This document shows positions 15,588-24,198 of a stretch of DNA of 34,075 nt, one piece after another. How positions within the stretch are numbered: the first letter of the stretch is position 1; each line of letters opens with the position of its first letter. Source of the DNA: Pseudomonadota bacterium (GTDB taxonomy: Bacteria; Pseudomonadota; Alphaproteobacteria; Acetobacterales; Acetobacteraceae); contig JABBNW010000003.1 of assembly GCA_019352115.1 (NCBI GenBank), positions 1 through 34,075 of the forward strand. The letters are read 5' to 3'. A model generated the notes under the pieces. It was not told the DNA's origin. It ran no database searches and was given only the letters and a program-made list of their open reading frames with translations. A program made the position numbers and the translations under genes.

Positions 15588-16307
15588 ATGATGAGCCCTA
15601 TCAATGTCAAGGCGCTGTGTTTCGACACCGGGGGAACCATTCTTGACTGGCATTCGGGTATACGGACGGCGTTCGCCGCCGTTGGCGCCCGGCACGGTGT
15701 CGAGCGAGACTGGGGCAAGCTTGCCAACGAATTCCGCCGCACCTCGCTTAAACTGATCCTGAACCATGGCGAACACGCGCCGCCCACGATGACTTTCGAC
15801 GACGCCCACCGTGATGCACTCGATCAAGTGCTCGCCGACAACGGGCTTGACGCATTTAACGATCAAGAACGCCGCACGTTGTGGTGGGATACGATCCATA
15901 GCCTGAAATGCTGGCCGGACTTCCCCGATTCGCTTGCACGGCTGCGCAGCAAATTCATGTGTGTCTCGTTCACGCTGCTAAGCTTCCGCATCATCATGGA
16001 CACGGCCAGGCAAAATGGTCTTTCCTGGGATGCCGTCATTTCCTGCGAAGCAATTGGGAAATACAAGGTCTTGCCCGAGTCCTACAAGGGCTGCGCCAGG
16101 TTCCTCCAGCTGGACCCGGGCGAATGTTGCATGGTTGCCTGCCACAATTTCGATCTCAATGCCGCGAAAGCCTCCGGATACCGGACGGCCTTCGTGCGGC
16201 GCCCCAACGAATGGGGCGCGGAAGGGCCGCCCGATCCAGAGCCCGATCCGCGGCATGATATTATCGTCGCAAGCTTCCCTGAGCTTGCGGAAAAGCTAGG
16301 CGCGTGA
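15588..16307 (+). CDS. HAD-superfamily hydrolase, L-2-haloacid dehalogenase (type II)-like
   Basis: This is a 239-residue HAD-fold hydrolase. Motif I is LCFDTGGTILDW with the nucleophile Asp13, and the region around IGKYKVLPESYKGCARFL supplies the conserved lysine. CHNFDLNAAKASGYRTAFVRRPNEWG matches the C-terminal block of type II haloacid dehalogenases. The usual second Asp of phosphatases is absent (DTGGT), which favours dehalogenase over phosphatase. Motif II is atypical (CVSFTLLSF). AAAGGAG precedes two adjacent ATGs (15588 and 15591). The gene lies 89 bp after the DehI-like gene, so both may serve one haloacid pathway. Confidence 0.82.
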   Translation: MMSPINVKALCFDTGGTILDWHSGIRTAFAAVGARHGVERDWGKLANEFRRTSLKLILNHGEHAPPTMTFDDAHRDALDQVLADNGLDAFNDQERRTLWWDTIHSLKCWPDFPDSLARLRSKFMCVSFTLLSFRIIMDTARQNGLSWDAVISCEAIGKYKVLPESYKGCARFLQLDPGECCMVACHNFDLNAAKASGYRTAFVRRPNEWGAEGPPDPEPDPRHDIIVASFPELAEKLGA

Positions 16308-16341
16308 CGACAGATCCACAGTACGATCCCGTAACCTCCAT

Positions 16342-17406
16342 CTAGGCGCGCGCCGCCGCCCGCATCGCGGCCACCGCGTCCGCCACCTGCGCCGCGGTGA
16401 TGTCGAGGTGCAGGCAGGCGCGCGCGCGGGTGCCCTCGGTCACCGACACCAGCACGCCCTCGGCGGCCAGGCGAGCGGCGAATTCCGCCGCGGTCAGGCC
16501 GGTGGCCTTGGTATCGAAGAACACCAGGTTGGTTTCCGGCAGTTCCACAACCAGGCCGGGAATGTCAGCCATGCCGGCGGCGAGGGCGCGCGCGTTCGCA
16601 TGGTCCTCGGCCAGCCGCGCCACGTTGTGGTCGAGCGCATAGAGGCACCCCGCCGCGGCGATGCCGCCCTGGCGCAGCGCGCCGCCGAGCCGCTGCTTCC
16701 ACCGCCAGGCCTCGTCGATGAAATCCGCACTGCCGCACAGCACCGCGCCCATCGGCGCACCCAGCCCCTTGGTGAAATCGAGCCACACGCTGTCATAGCC
16801 GGCCGCCTGTTCCGCGGCCGGAACCCCGAGCGCGACCTGCGCATTCAGTAGCCGCGCGCCGTCCATATGGGTCGCCATCCCGTGCGCGTGGGCGCAGTCG
16901 GCCACCGCGTGCAGCGCCGCGGCCGGCCAGCAGGCGCCGCCGCCGCGGTTGGCGGTCTGCTCCACCTCCAGCAGTCGTTGCGGGGGTGAATAGCGGCTGG
17001 GCTGGGTGATCGCGGCCTCCAGGGTCGCGACGTCGAACTGCCCGCGCCCGCCCGGCAGGCCGAGCACCAGCACGCCGGTGATCGCGCTTTGCGCGCCGGC
17101 CTCGCTGCTCAGGATATGCGCGCTCTCATGCGCCAGCACCTGGTCGCCCGGGCGGCAGTGGGTCGCCAGCGCGACCTGGTTCGCCATGGTGCCGGAGGGC
17201 AGGAACATCGCCGCTTCCTTGCCCAGCAGCGCGGCCACCCGGTCGCACAGCGCCCAGACGGTGGGATCGGCGCCGGCCTGCTCGTCGCCCACCTCCGCCG
17301 CGGCCATGGCGGCGCGCATTCCCGGGCTCGGCTGGGTCTGGGTGTCGGAGGCGAGGTTGACCCGCACGGGGGCGGCGGGGACGAAACGGGGCGGAGCGAA
17401 GCGCAT
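16342..17406 (-). CDS. ltaE: Low-specificity threonine aldolase
   Basis: This is a PLP-dependent beta-eliminating lyase of 354 residues that splits threonine or allo-threonine to glycine and acetaldehyde. Visible motifs are SDTQTQPSPGM at the N-terminus, FLPSGTMANQVAL, the PLP-stacking AHESAHI (His93), the cofactor-binding HMDGARL (Asp182) and the Schiff-base lysine in WLDFTKGLGAP (Lys213). AAGGA lies about 9 nt before the ATG at 17406; the longer open frame upstream is not homologous. It is convergent with the HAD gene (34-bp gap) and is the first gene of the more GC-rich half of the window. Confidence 0.9.
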   Translation of the reverse strand: MRFAPPRFVPAAPVRVNLASDTQTQPSPGMRAAMAAAEVGDEQAGADPTVWALCDRVAALLGKEAAMFLPSGTMANQVALATHCRPGDQVLAHESAHILSSEAGAQSAITGVLVLGLPGGRGQFDVATLEAAITQPSRYSPPQRLLEVEQTANRGGGACWPAAALHAVADCAHAHGMATHMDGARLLNAQVALGVPAAEQAAGYDSVWLDFTKGLGAPMGAVLCGSADFIDEAWRWKQRLGGALRQGGIAAAGCLYALDHNVARLAEDHANARALAAGMADIPGLVVELPETNLVFFDTKATGLTAAEFAARLAAEGVLVSVTEGTRARACLHLDITAAQVADAVAAMRAAARA

Positions 17407-17627
17407 CGGCGGGGTCCTTCGGCGGTCGGGGGGGCAGCATGCCCCGGCCGGGCCGCTCTTGACAGTCGCCGGCCGGCCCGCGCGTGCGACCGACCTGACC
17501 GGCGGGTTCCCCGTGCAAGCGGTCCAGAACATTTCATGTCCCGCCGGCGTGCTTGGCATTGCAACCGATGCGGGTGCGTGTCGCATCGATGCGCGTCGCG
17601 GGACGTATCAAAAAGGCTGTATGACAG

Positions 17628-17680
17628 GAGGCATTTTTGCCTCTTGTTCCTGAGATAGTTTTCTGTTAACGATTGTTAAC
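17628..17680. promoter_or_regulatory. Hairpin and paired GTTAAC sites upstream of tpsA
   Basis: A perfect hairpin (GAGGCA, loop TTTT, TGCCTC; 17628-17643) is followed by GTTAAC (17665-17670), 4 bp, and GTTAAC (17675-17680). The two palindromic hexamers repeat on a 10-bp period, one DNA turn, only 20 bp before the adhesin start. The arrangement TTAA-N6-TTAA is one base shorter than the alphaproteobacterial CtrA site TTAA-N7-TTAA. The whole stretch is much richer in A+T than its surroundings. No clear sigma-70 promoter could be assigned, and tpsA has no obvious ribosome site. Confidence 0.45.
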
Positions 17681-17700
17681 TCACCGCCGGTAGTCCCTCG

Positions 17701-20700
17701 ATGTCCCGTCGTCCGACCGTCATCCGCTTATTTGGTACATTGCGGGCGATACGTGTCCGCGGTCTGTCGACACCTTGTGCCGTGCTGCTGGTGGCGGGCC
17801 TCGTCTCGATCTCACCCGGCCGGGCCCGAGCCGGTGGCGCGCTGCCCGGCGGCGGCCAGTTCGTTGCGGGACGCGGCACGATCGGCACATCCGGTGCCGC
17901 AATGACGATCCGCCAGTCCGGCGCGCGCGCGGTGATCGACTGGCGCAGTTTTTCGATCGGCGCCGGCAACAGCGTGCAGATTGACAACGGCGCGGGGGCG
18001 ACCCTGAACCGGGTCACCGGCCCGGCCGCGTCCGTGATCGCGGGTAGCCTGCACGCAACCGGCTCGGCGTATCTCATCAATCCGTCGGGCGTCGTGATCG
18101 GGCCGGGCGGCCGTGTCGTGACCGGCGGCAGCTTCATCGCGTCTTCGCGCGATGTGACGAACCCGGGCTTCATGGCCGGCGGCGCGCTGGCGTTTTCCGG
18201 CAGCGGCCCCGGGGCGGTCGAGAACCGCGGCCGGATCGCCGCCGGCGGCAATGTCGCGCTGATCGGGGCTTCGGTCGGCAACGCGGGCAGCATCCTGGCT
18301 CCGCATGGTATCGCCGCGCTGGCGGCGGGCAACCAGGTATTGCTCGATCCGACCGCGGCGGACGGGCATCTGCTGATCGCGACCGGCGGGACCGGCAACG
18401 TCACCAACACCGGCCGGATCGCCGCCGCGGCGGCCGAGCTCGCGGCGGCCGGCGGCAATGTCTACGCGCTCGCCGGCAATCGCGGCGGGCTCGTGCAGGC
18501 GACCGGAACCGCAACGATCGGCGGCCAGGTCTGGCTGACCGCCGGGGGCACCGCCACGCTCGCTGGCACGATCGGCGCGCGCAACAAGGACGGCAGCGGC
18601 GGGGCGGTGGGGATCGCCGGGGCGCAAGTCACGATTGCCGCCGGGGCGCGCATCGATGCGTCGGGCAGCACCGGGGCGGGCGGCAGGGTGGTGGTGCGCT
18701 CCAAACGGGTGACCGTTTTCGCGGGCACGATCGCCGCGGGCTCCTCGACGTCGGGCCAGGCGGGCGGGTTCGTCGAGGTATCCAGCGACGGCCGGCTTGA
18801 TTTCACCGGGTCGGTCGACCCGACCGGCGCAGGGCGCATCGGCACGTTGCTGCTTGATCCGGAGAACCTCACGATCGTCGCAACCGGCACCAGCACGACC
18901 ACCGCGGCGCCCGGATCGTTCACCGCCGGGGTCGATAATTCCGTGTTGACGGCAGCGGATCTGGAGGCCGCTCTGGCCAGCGGCAGCGTGGTGCTCAGCA
19001 CCGGCGCCGGCGGATCGCAATCGGGCGACATCGTGGTCGCGGCGAACGTTGCCTGGGGTGGGGCGAGCTCGCTCACGCTCGATGCGTATCGCAACATCGT
19101 GGTGAATGCGGGCGTGACGGTGGCGGATACCGGATCGGGCAATCTCGTGCTGCGGGCGGACACGACGGGAATCGGGACCGGCGCCGTCGTTCTCAACGGA
19201 ACGGTCGATCTGTCCGCCAGCACCGGTCATGCGCTGATCTACTACAACCCGACCAGCTATGCGACGCCCACCGCCTATACGGCCTCCGTGGTCGCCAACG
19301 CCGGCGTGCCGGGCCAGGTCGCAGCCTATATGCTGGTGAACAACGCGACCGAACTCGCGAACATCGCCACCAACCTTGCGGGCACGTACGCGCTGGGGCG
19401 CGGGTTCGCAGCGTCGGCCGCGGCGGTTGCGCCGATCGGGCCGGTGTTCACCGGCGTGTTCGACGGGCTGGGGCAGACGATCACGGGGCTGAAGGTCAGC
19501 GGCACCGGCGCGGTCGGGATGTTCGCAACGATCGGCGCCGGCGCCTCCGTGGTCGGGGTGACCTTGGCGAACGAGACGGTCACCAATCCCGGCGGCGGCG
19601 ACACCGGTGGTTTGGCCGGAGACAATCTGGGCAGCATTCTGGGCGTCACCGTCTCGGGCGCGATCAGCGGCGGGACCGGCACCGGCGCGTCGGTCGGCTA
19701 CACGGGTGGGTTGGTCGGCACGAACAGCGGCGCGATCGCGCAATCCGGCATGGTCGGCAGCGTGACCGCCGCCGGGACCGGTGGTGGTGGCGGGCTGGTG
19801 GGCCTGCAATATGGCGGATCGGTGACGCAGAGCTTTTCGGGCGCGAGCGTGACCTGGACCGGCCCGGGCGGTGTCGGCGGACCGGCCACTCTGGGCGGGC
19901 TCATGGGTCAACTCGGAGGCGGAACCATCACCGATTCCTATGCGACCGGGCATGTGGCGATCACCGCGCTCAATGGCGGCAACGAGGTGCGCGCCGGCGG
20001 ATTGCTCGGCCTCGAAACCGGCGGGTCCATCGCCCAGGTGCTTGCGGTTGGCCAGGTGAGCGACAGCACCGCCGATCCCAACGTCTATATGGGCGGGCTG
20101 GTGGGCGCGTGGTTGGGGGTCGCGGTGGCCACCAATGCCTACTGGGACAGTTCGACCAGCGGATGGCCGACGGACGGGATCAACGGCGGCGGCATTTCGC
20201 TGAGCGCGGCCAACCTGGCCACCGCCCTGCCGGGCGGGTTCTCCGCCGGCACCTGGCAGCTCGCCGCCGGCGCGCTGTTTCCCTATCTGGCCTGGCAGGC
20301 ACCGACGGTGCCGGACCTGATCTCCGGCACTGTCGTTTCGACCTTCATCAACGGCGCCGGCGTGGCGGGGACCAGCGTCAGCGCGGCGGTGAACGGCAGC
20401 CTGCTGCGCTCCGAGCTCAGCGGCGGGGGCGTCGCCAGCTTCGCGGACGGCAGCTATGAATTCCTGCTGCCCGGCGGGACCATCGGCAGTGGCCGGAACG
20501 TGGTGGTGGCTGCCGACGGCGGGCAGAGCCTGCTCGCCGGCGCGACCGGCTCGGCGAGCGGGCTCACGGTCGCCGCCAATACCGTGGTGGCGAACAGTGC
20601 ATCCACCACGGTCAGCGCGATGGTTGCGCAATACGCCACCGGGATCGGCAGCGCCGTCCCCGCCGGCATCGGCGCGATCAACGTGAATGGCGTCATCGAA

Positions 20701-23700
20701 CTCTTCCCCACCAACGGTGTCACCACCCTCGTCTTTTCCGGCAGCGGCGCGAGCCTGACGATGGACGATCAGCTCGACCCCTCCGTGCCGCTCACCCTGG
20801 GTCTCGCGAACCCGACGCTCATCAGCCAGACTGCGCCGATCGGGGTCAATGCGCTGCTGCTGGAAGGCGGCAACGTAAGCCTGACCAACCCGGGCAACGC
20901 GATCGCGGAGCTGGGCGGCAGCACGGCCGCGCTGGTGCTGGCGACGCAGGGCAGCCTGAAGACGGCGAACCTCGCCGGGGCGGTCGGCCTGTCGGCGGTG
21001 GGATCGCTCAGCATTGCCGCCCAGCACGCGATCACGGTCGACACGGGCGCCCCGCTGAGCATCGCCGGCAATGGCGCGACCGCGACCTTGTACGCCGATA
21101 CCGGCGCGAGCGACAGCGGCAACGTCATTCTGCCGGGCGGCGTATCGATCCCGAACGGCGTCCTGACCGTGTACTACCACTCGGCGAGCTTCCCCAACGC
21201 AAACCAGTTCCAGCCCAACGTGAACGGAACGGTGGTCAGCTATCTGCTGATTGACACGCCGAGCGACCTGCAGCTCATGGGCCTCATTCCGTCCGGCACC
21301 TACGCGCTGAACGCCAATCTGGACCTCAGCAACTTCAATTTCGTACCGATCGCCAATTTCAGCGGGCTGCTGGACGGGTTCGGGCATACGATTTCCAACC
21401 TCACGATCAACGACGTGGGGAATGGCGGCGACGTGGGCATGATCGATGACAACTCCGGCACCCTGCGGAATTTGTCGCTGCTTGGTGCGGCGCTGACCAT
21501 CACCACCAGCACCTTTGGCGGCGGCGTGCCGATCGGGGGCGTCGCGCCGCTGGTCGGGGTGAACCAGCCGGGCGGCACGATCAGCGGCGTGACGGTGGGG
21601 GGCACAGTGACCGTCGCCGTGGGCCAGGGCCGCGGCGTGGGCGGCATCGCCGGCATCAACGACGGGCTGATCTCGAACAGCCTGTCCGGGGTCGCCATCA
21701 GCTCCGGCTACGGCGCCTATATCGGCGGGATTTCCGGCGGCAATTCCGGCACGATCACGCAATCGGGCGCGACCGGGGCGCTGATCGGGCCCAGCAATGT
21801 CACGATCGGCGGCGTCGTCGCGTCGAATTTCGGCACGATCTCGCAAACCTACGCGACCGGCACAGTGGCCACCAGCACCGGCAACGCCGGCGGCTCCAAT
21901 CTCGGCGGCCTGGTCGCGGTGAACTACGCGACCATCGTCCAGAGTTTCGCCACCGGCAGCGTCAACGGCACCGGCAACGCCGGGGGCAACACCGGCTATA
22001 ACAACGGCTCGCTCAACGGCCAGAGCGTCGGCGGTCTGGTGGGCTGGAACTACGGCGGCTCCGTCACCGACAGCTACGCGCTGGGCGCGGTGACCGGGGG
22101 CGCCTCGGCCGGCGGCGGCGCAGTGAACTATGTCGGCGGGCTGATCGGACTGAACTATGCGACCGCGACCCGGGTCTATGCGGCGGGCCCGGTGGCCGGC
22201 GGCACTGGCGCGAGGGTGGGTGCGCTGGCCGGCGAAAACGACGGCACGATCACCGATGGCGAATTCGCTCCGGCGTTGTCCGGCGGCGCGCCTGCGGTCG
22301 GCACCGAGACCGGCACGATCAGCAGCGCCAGCTTCACCGTCTCCCCGGTGTCCGGCACGGCCCGTTTCGCGAGCTTCCCGACCAACACCTGGGGGTTCCC
22401 GGCACAGCCCTACGCGCTGCCCTATCTCGGCTGGCAGACGATCCTGTTCCCGGTGGTCGTTCATAGTGCAGGCGGTGGTGGAAGCAGCGGCAGCGGCAGC
22501 GGCAGTGTCGGGACAGGGAGCCATCGCGTCGTCAGCAGCGGCAGCGCCGGCGGTGGCGGGAGCAGCGGTTCCGGCAGCGGCGCGTCATCGGGCTCCGCGG
22601 CCGGGTTCGCCACCCTCGTCGCGCAGTTGGAAACCGCTGTGATCCAGTCGGGCGCTGCCACCCGCGTAAGCCCCGGCAGCACGGCGACCTTGGGTGCGAG
22701 CGCTCGGACCCTTCCCGGCCAGAGCAGCAGCACCGCGCCGAAGTTCAGCCCGGTCGGGGCGATCGTGGTCGATCTGCTGCAGATCGAGCAGGCCTACGGG
22801 CTCGGGTGGGATGTGACGGTGAACCCGACCGGGGTATCGTCGGGCGGGGCGGCGCAGCCGAACGGCCCGGGTGGCGGCACGCAATACAATTTCGTACCGG
22901 GATCGATCGTGTCCCAGACCGATGTGTCGTCGGGCGGGGTGGCCGCACTGCCGTCCGTCTCCGGCCCGGTCACGCCCACCACGTTCATGATCGGGTCGGA
23001 CGCCAACGCGACTGGATGGTCTTCGGCCGGGGCAGGATCGCTCCCGACCGGAGCGGGCGGTCCGTCCGAATCGAGCCTCTATGCGGGAAGCAGCGTGTTC
23101 GGGACTGGTATCAGCGCGGATGGTGCGTCGGCCGTCGCGCTGCTCGGCGCCCCGATCTCGCCGGGCAGCCTCATTTCGGGGTCGAGCGTGTTCGCCGGCG
23201 GTGCGTCGGCGGCGGGCGTGAGCGGCGTACAGACAGGCACCGTGTCGGCGCCGGGGGCGAACATCACGGCCAAGCCGCTCGGCGTAGGGGCGAGCGGGCC
23301 GCAGAACGGGCCTTACAGCGACGCGATGGCTGTCCCGGGCTACGACATCCCCACCCCAAGCGGTGATGTCGCCACCACATTCGCCCCGAATACCCTAACC
23401 CCCGGGCCCTACAACCCGTATTTCTCCCCCACGACGCCGCCGGCGACCGCGGCCGACATCTACGGCAATCCCACCCAGAACACGGATACGGTTCAACAAT
23501 CGGATCTGACGCTGTACAACGATGCCCCCGTGCAGGCGCCATTCAGTACGCTCGTGGCGCCACCCGGCAAACCCCTGGTGCCGGCATCCGCGAACGTCCT
23601 GACGCCGCTGTCCGGCTACGACGGTCCCAACGGCGGCTACAACGCCAGCACCGCGCCGCAGGACTATGTCGTGCTGCAAAGCTACACCGGGGTTCCCGTG

Positions 23701-24198
23701 CAGTACCCGCAAACCCTGCGCAAGGAGCCGTCGCCGTCGGACCTCTCCGCGGGGACGCTGGCAGGCCCCGGCACGATCCCGGGCGGCAACCCGGCGACGT
23801 CGACAGCGAGTAGCGCCGCGACGTCGACGGGTGCCAGCAAGACGGGTGCCAGCAAGACGGGTGCCAGCAAGACGGGTGTGGGCAAGGCGGATGCGGGCAC
23901 GACGGGCAAGGGCACGTCCGGGTCGCTCCATGCCGGTACCGTAAAGAAGCCGCCGGGGTCACCCAAGCTCACGGTGGCGTCGACCGGCAAACCCAAGCCG
24001 CCAAAGGTTGCGGCGAACGCGGCGGGGCCGCTGCAGCCGCATCGCTTGCACCCGGCGCTGATCGCCGGAACCGTCGCAACGGTCCAATCGGTCGGTGGCA
24101 CCGGACGTCCCTTCATCATCGGGATTACATCGTTGCGCACCTCGGGTCTGTACAAAGCCGCGGCACCGGCCCTCGCCCCGGCGAAGCCGGCGCCATGA
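17701..24198 (+). CDS. TpsA: large filamentous-haemagglutinin-type exoprotein with GLUG repeats
   Basis: This is a 2165-residue secreted beta-helix protein of the two-partner secretion system. Residues 1-45 form a long signal peptide ending ARA. Residues about 46-300 are the haemagglutination (TPS) domain, with AYLINPSGVVIGPGG corresponding to the conserved NPNG element. Two blocks of GLUG-like repeats (GGLVG-type units followed by short strands) lie at about 580-865 and 1215-1575, separated by a filament-like segment. A Ser-Gly linker (about 1589-1633) leads to a Pro/Thr/Gly-rich tail with a TGASK tandem repeat. The tail has no recognisable toxin domain, so an adhesin or surface-filament role is most likely. 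The stop overlaps the tpsB start (ATGA). Confidence 0.9.
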   Translation: MSRRPTVIRLFGTLRAIRVRGLSTPCAVLLVAGLVSISPGRARAGGALPGGGQFVAGRGTIGTSGAAMTIRQSGARAVIDWRSFSIGAGNSVQIDNGAGATLNRVTGPAASVIAGSLHATGSAYLINPSGVVIGPGGRVVTGGSFIASSRDVTNPGFMAGGALAFSGSGPGAVENRGRIAAGGNVALIGASVGNAGSILAPHGIAALAAGNQVLLDPTAADGHLLIATGGTGNVTNTGRIAAAAAELAAAGGNVYALAGNRGGLVQATGTATIGGQVWLTAGGTATLAGTIGARNKDGSGGAVGIAGAQVTIAAGARIDASGSTGAGGRVVVRSKRVTVFAGTIAAGSSTSGQAGGFVEVSSDGRLDFTGSVDPTGAGRIGTLLLDPENLTIVATGTSTTTAAPGSFTAGVDNSVLTAADLEAALASGSVVLSTGAGGSQSGDIVVAANVAWGGASSLTLDAYRNIVVNAGVTVADTGSGNLVLRADTTGIGTGAVVLNGTVDLSASTGHALIYYNPTSYATPTAYTASVVANAGVPGQVAAYMLVNNATELANIATNLAGTYALGRGFAASAAAVAPIGPVFTGVFDGLGQTITGLKVSGTGAVGMFATIGAGASVVGVTLANETVTNPGGGDTGGLAGDNLGSILGVTVSGAISGGTGTGASVGYTGGLVGTNSGAIAQSGMVGSVTAAGTGGGGGLVGLQYGGSVTQSFSGASVTWTGPGGVGGPATLGGLMGQLGGGTITDSYATGHVAITALNGGNEVRAGGLLGLETGGSIAQVLAVGQVSDSTADPNVYMGGLVGAWLGVAVATNAYWDSSTSGWPTDGINGGGISLSAANLATALPGGFSAGTWQLAAGALFPYLAWQAPTVPDLISGTVVSTFINGAGVAGTSVSAAVNGSLLRSELSGGGVASFADGSYEFLLPGGTIGSGRNVVVAADGGQSLLAGATGSASGLTVAANTVVANSASTTVSAMVAQYATGIGSAVPAGIGAINVNGVIELFPTNGVTTLVFSGSGASLTMDDQLDPSVPLTLGLANPTLISQTAPIGVNALLLEGGNVSLTNPGNAIAELGGSTAALVLATQGSLKTANLAGAVGLSAVGSLSIAAQHAITVDTGAPLSIAGNGATATLYADTGASDSGNVILPGGVSIPNGVLTVYYHSASFPNANQFQPNVNGTVVSYLLIDTPSDLQLMGLIPSGTYALNANLDLSNFNFVPIANFSGLLDGFGHTISNLTINDVGNGGDVGMIDDNSGTLRNLSLLGAALTITTSTFGGGVPIGGVAPLVGVNQPGGTISGVTVGGTVTVAVGQGRGVGGIAGINDGLISNSLSGVAISSGYGAYIGGISGGNSGTITQSGATGALIGPSNVTIGGVVASNFGTISQTYATGTVATSTGNAGGSNLGGLVAVNYATIVQSFATGSVNGTGNAGGNTGYNNGSLNGQSVGGLVGWNYGGSVTDSYALGAVTGGASAGGGAVNYVGGLIGLNYATATRVYAAGPVAGGTGARVGALAGENDGTITDGEFAPALSGGAPAVGTETGTISSASFTVSPVSGTARFASFPTNTWGFPAQPYALPYLGWQTILFPVVVHSAGGGGSSGSGSGSVGTGSHRVVSSGSAGGGGSSGSGSGASSGSAAGFATLVAQLETAVIQSGAATRVSPGSTATLGASARTLPGQSSSTAPKFSPVGAIVVDLLQIEQAYGLGWDVTVNPTGVSSGGAAQPNGPGGGTQYNFVPGSIVSQTDVSSGGVAALPSVSGPVTPTTFMIGSDANATGWSSAGAGSLPTGAGGPSESSLYAGSSVFGTGISADGASAVALLGAPISPGSLISGSSVFAGGASAAGVSGVQTGTVSAPGANITAKPLGVGASGPQNGPYSDAMAVPGYDIPTPSGDVATTFAPNTLTPGPYNPYFSPTTPPATAADIYGNPTQNTDTVQQSDLTLYNDAPVQAPFSTLVAPPGKPLVPASANVLTPLSGYDGPNGGYNASTAPQDYVVLQSYTGVPVQYPQTLRKEPSPSDLSAGTLAGPGTIPGGNPATSTASSAATSTGASKTGASKTGASKTGVGKADAGTTGKGTSGSLHAGTVKKPPGSPKLTVASTGKPKPPKVAANAAGPLQPHRLHPALIAGTVATVQSVGGTGRPFIIGITSLRTSGLYKAAAPALAPAKPAP
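23826..23885 (+). repeat. 15-bp tandem repeat in the tpsA tail
   Basis: The unit GACGGGTGCCAGCAA occurs three times without a mismatch (23826-23870), followed by a degenerate fourth copy (23871-23885). It encodes TGASK repeats. The unit length is a multiple of three, so copy-number change would alter tail length without breaking the frame. Confidence 0.9.

Noticed and set aside
16331-16356. GTAACC near the end of the threonine aldolase gene as another SigF promoter
   Set aside because: No CGAA at 15-17 bp downstream and no gene start in that orientation.
17812-22524. A 1570-codon open frame on the minus strand, antisense to tpsA
   Set aside because: It is a by-product of GC-rich third positions in the repetitive adhesin gene. 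The translation is Arg/Gly/Ala-rich with no domain, whereas the plus-strand frame has a signal peptide and known motifs.
22460-24198. Contact-dependent inhibition toxin tip at the end of TpsA
   Set aside because: No VENN-type pretoxin motif, no recognisable nuclease domain and no immunity gene; tpsB follows directly.
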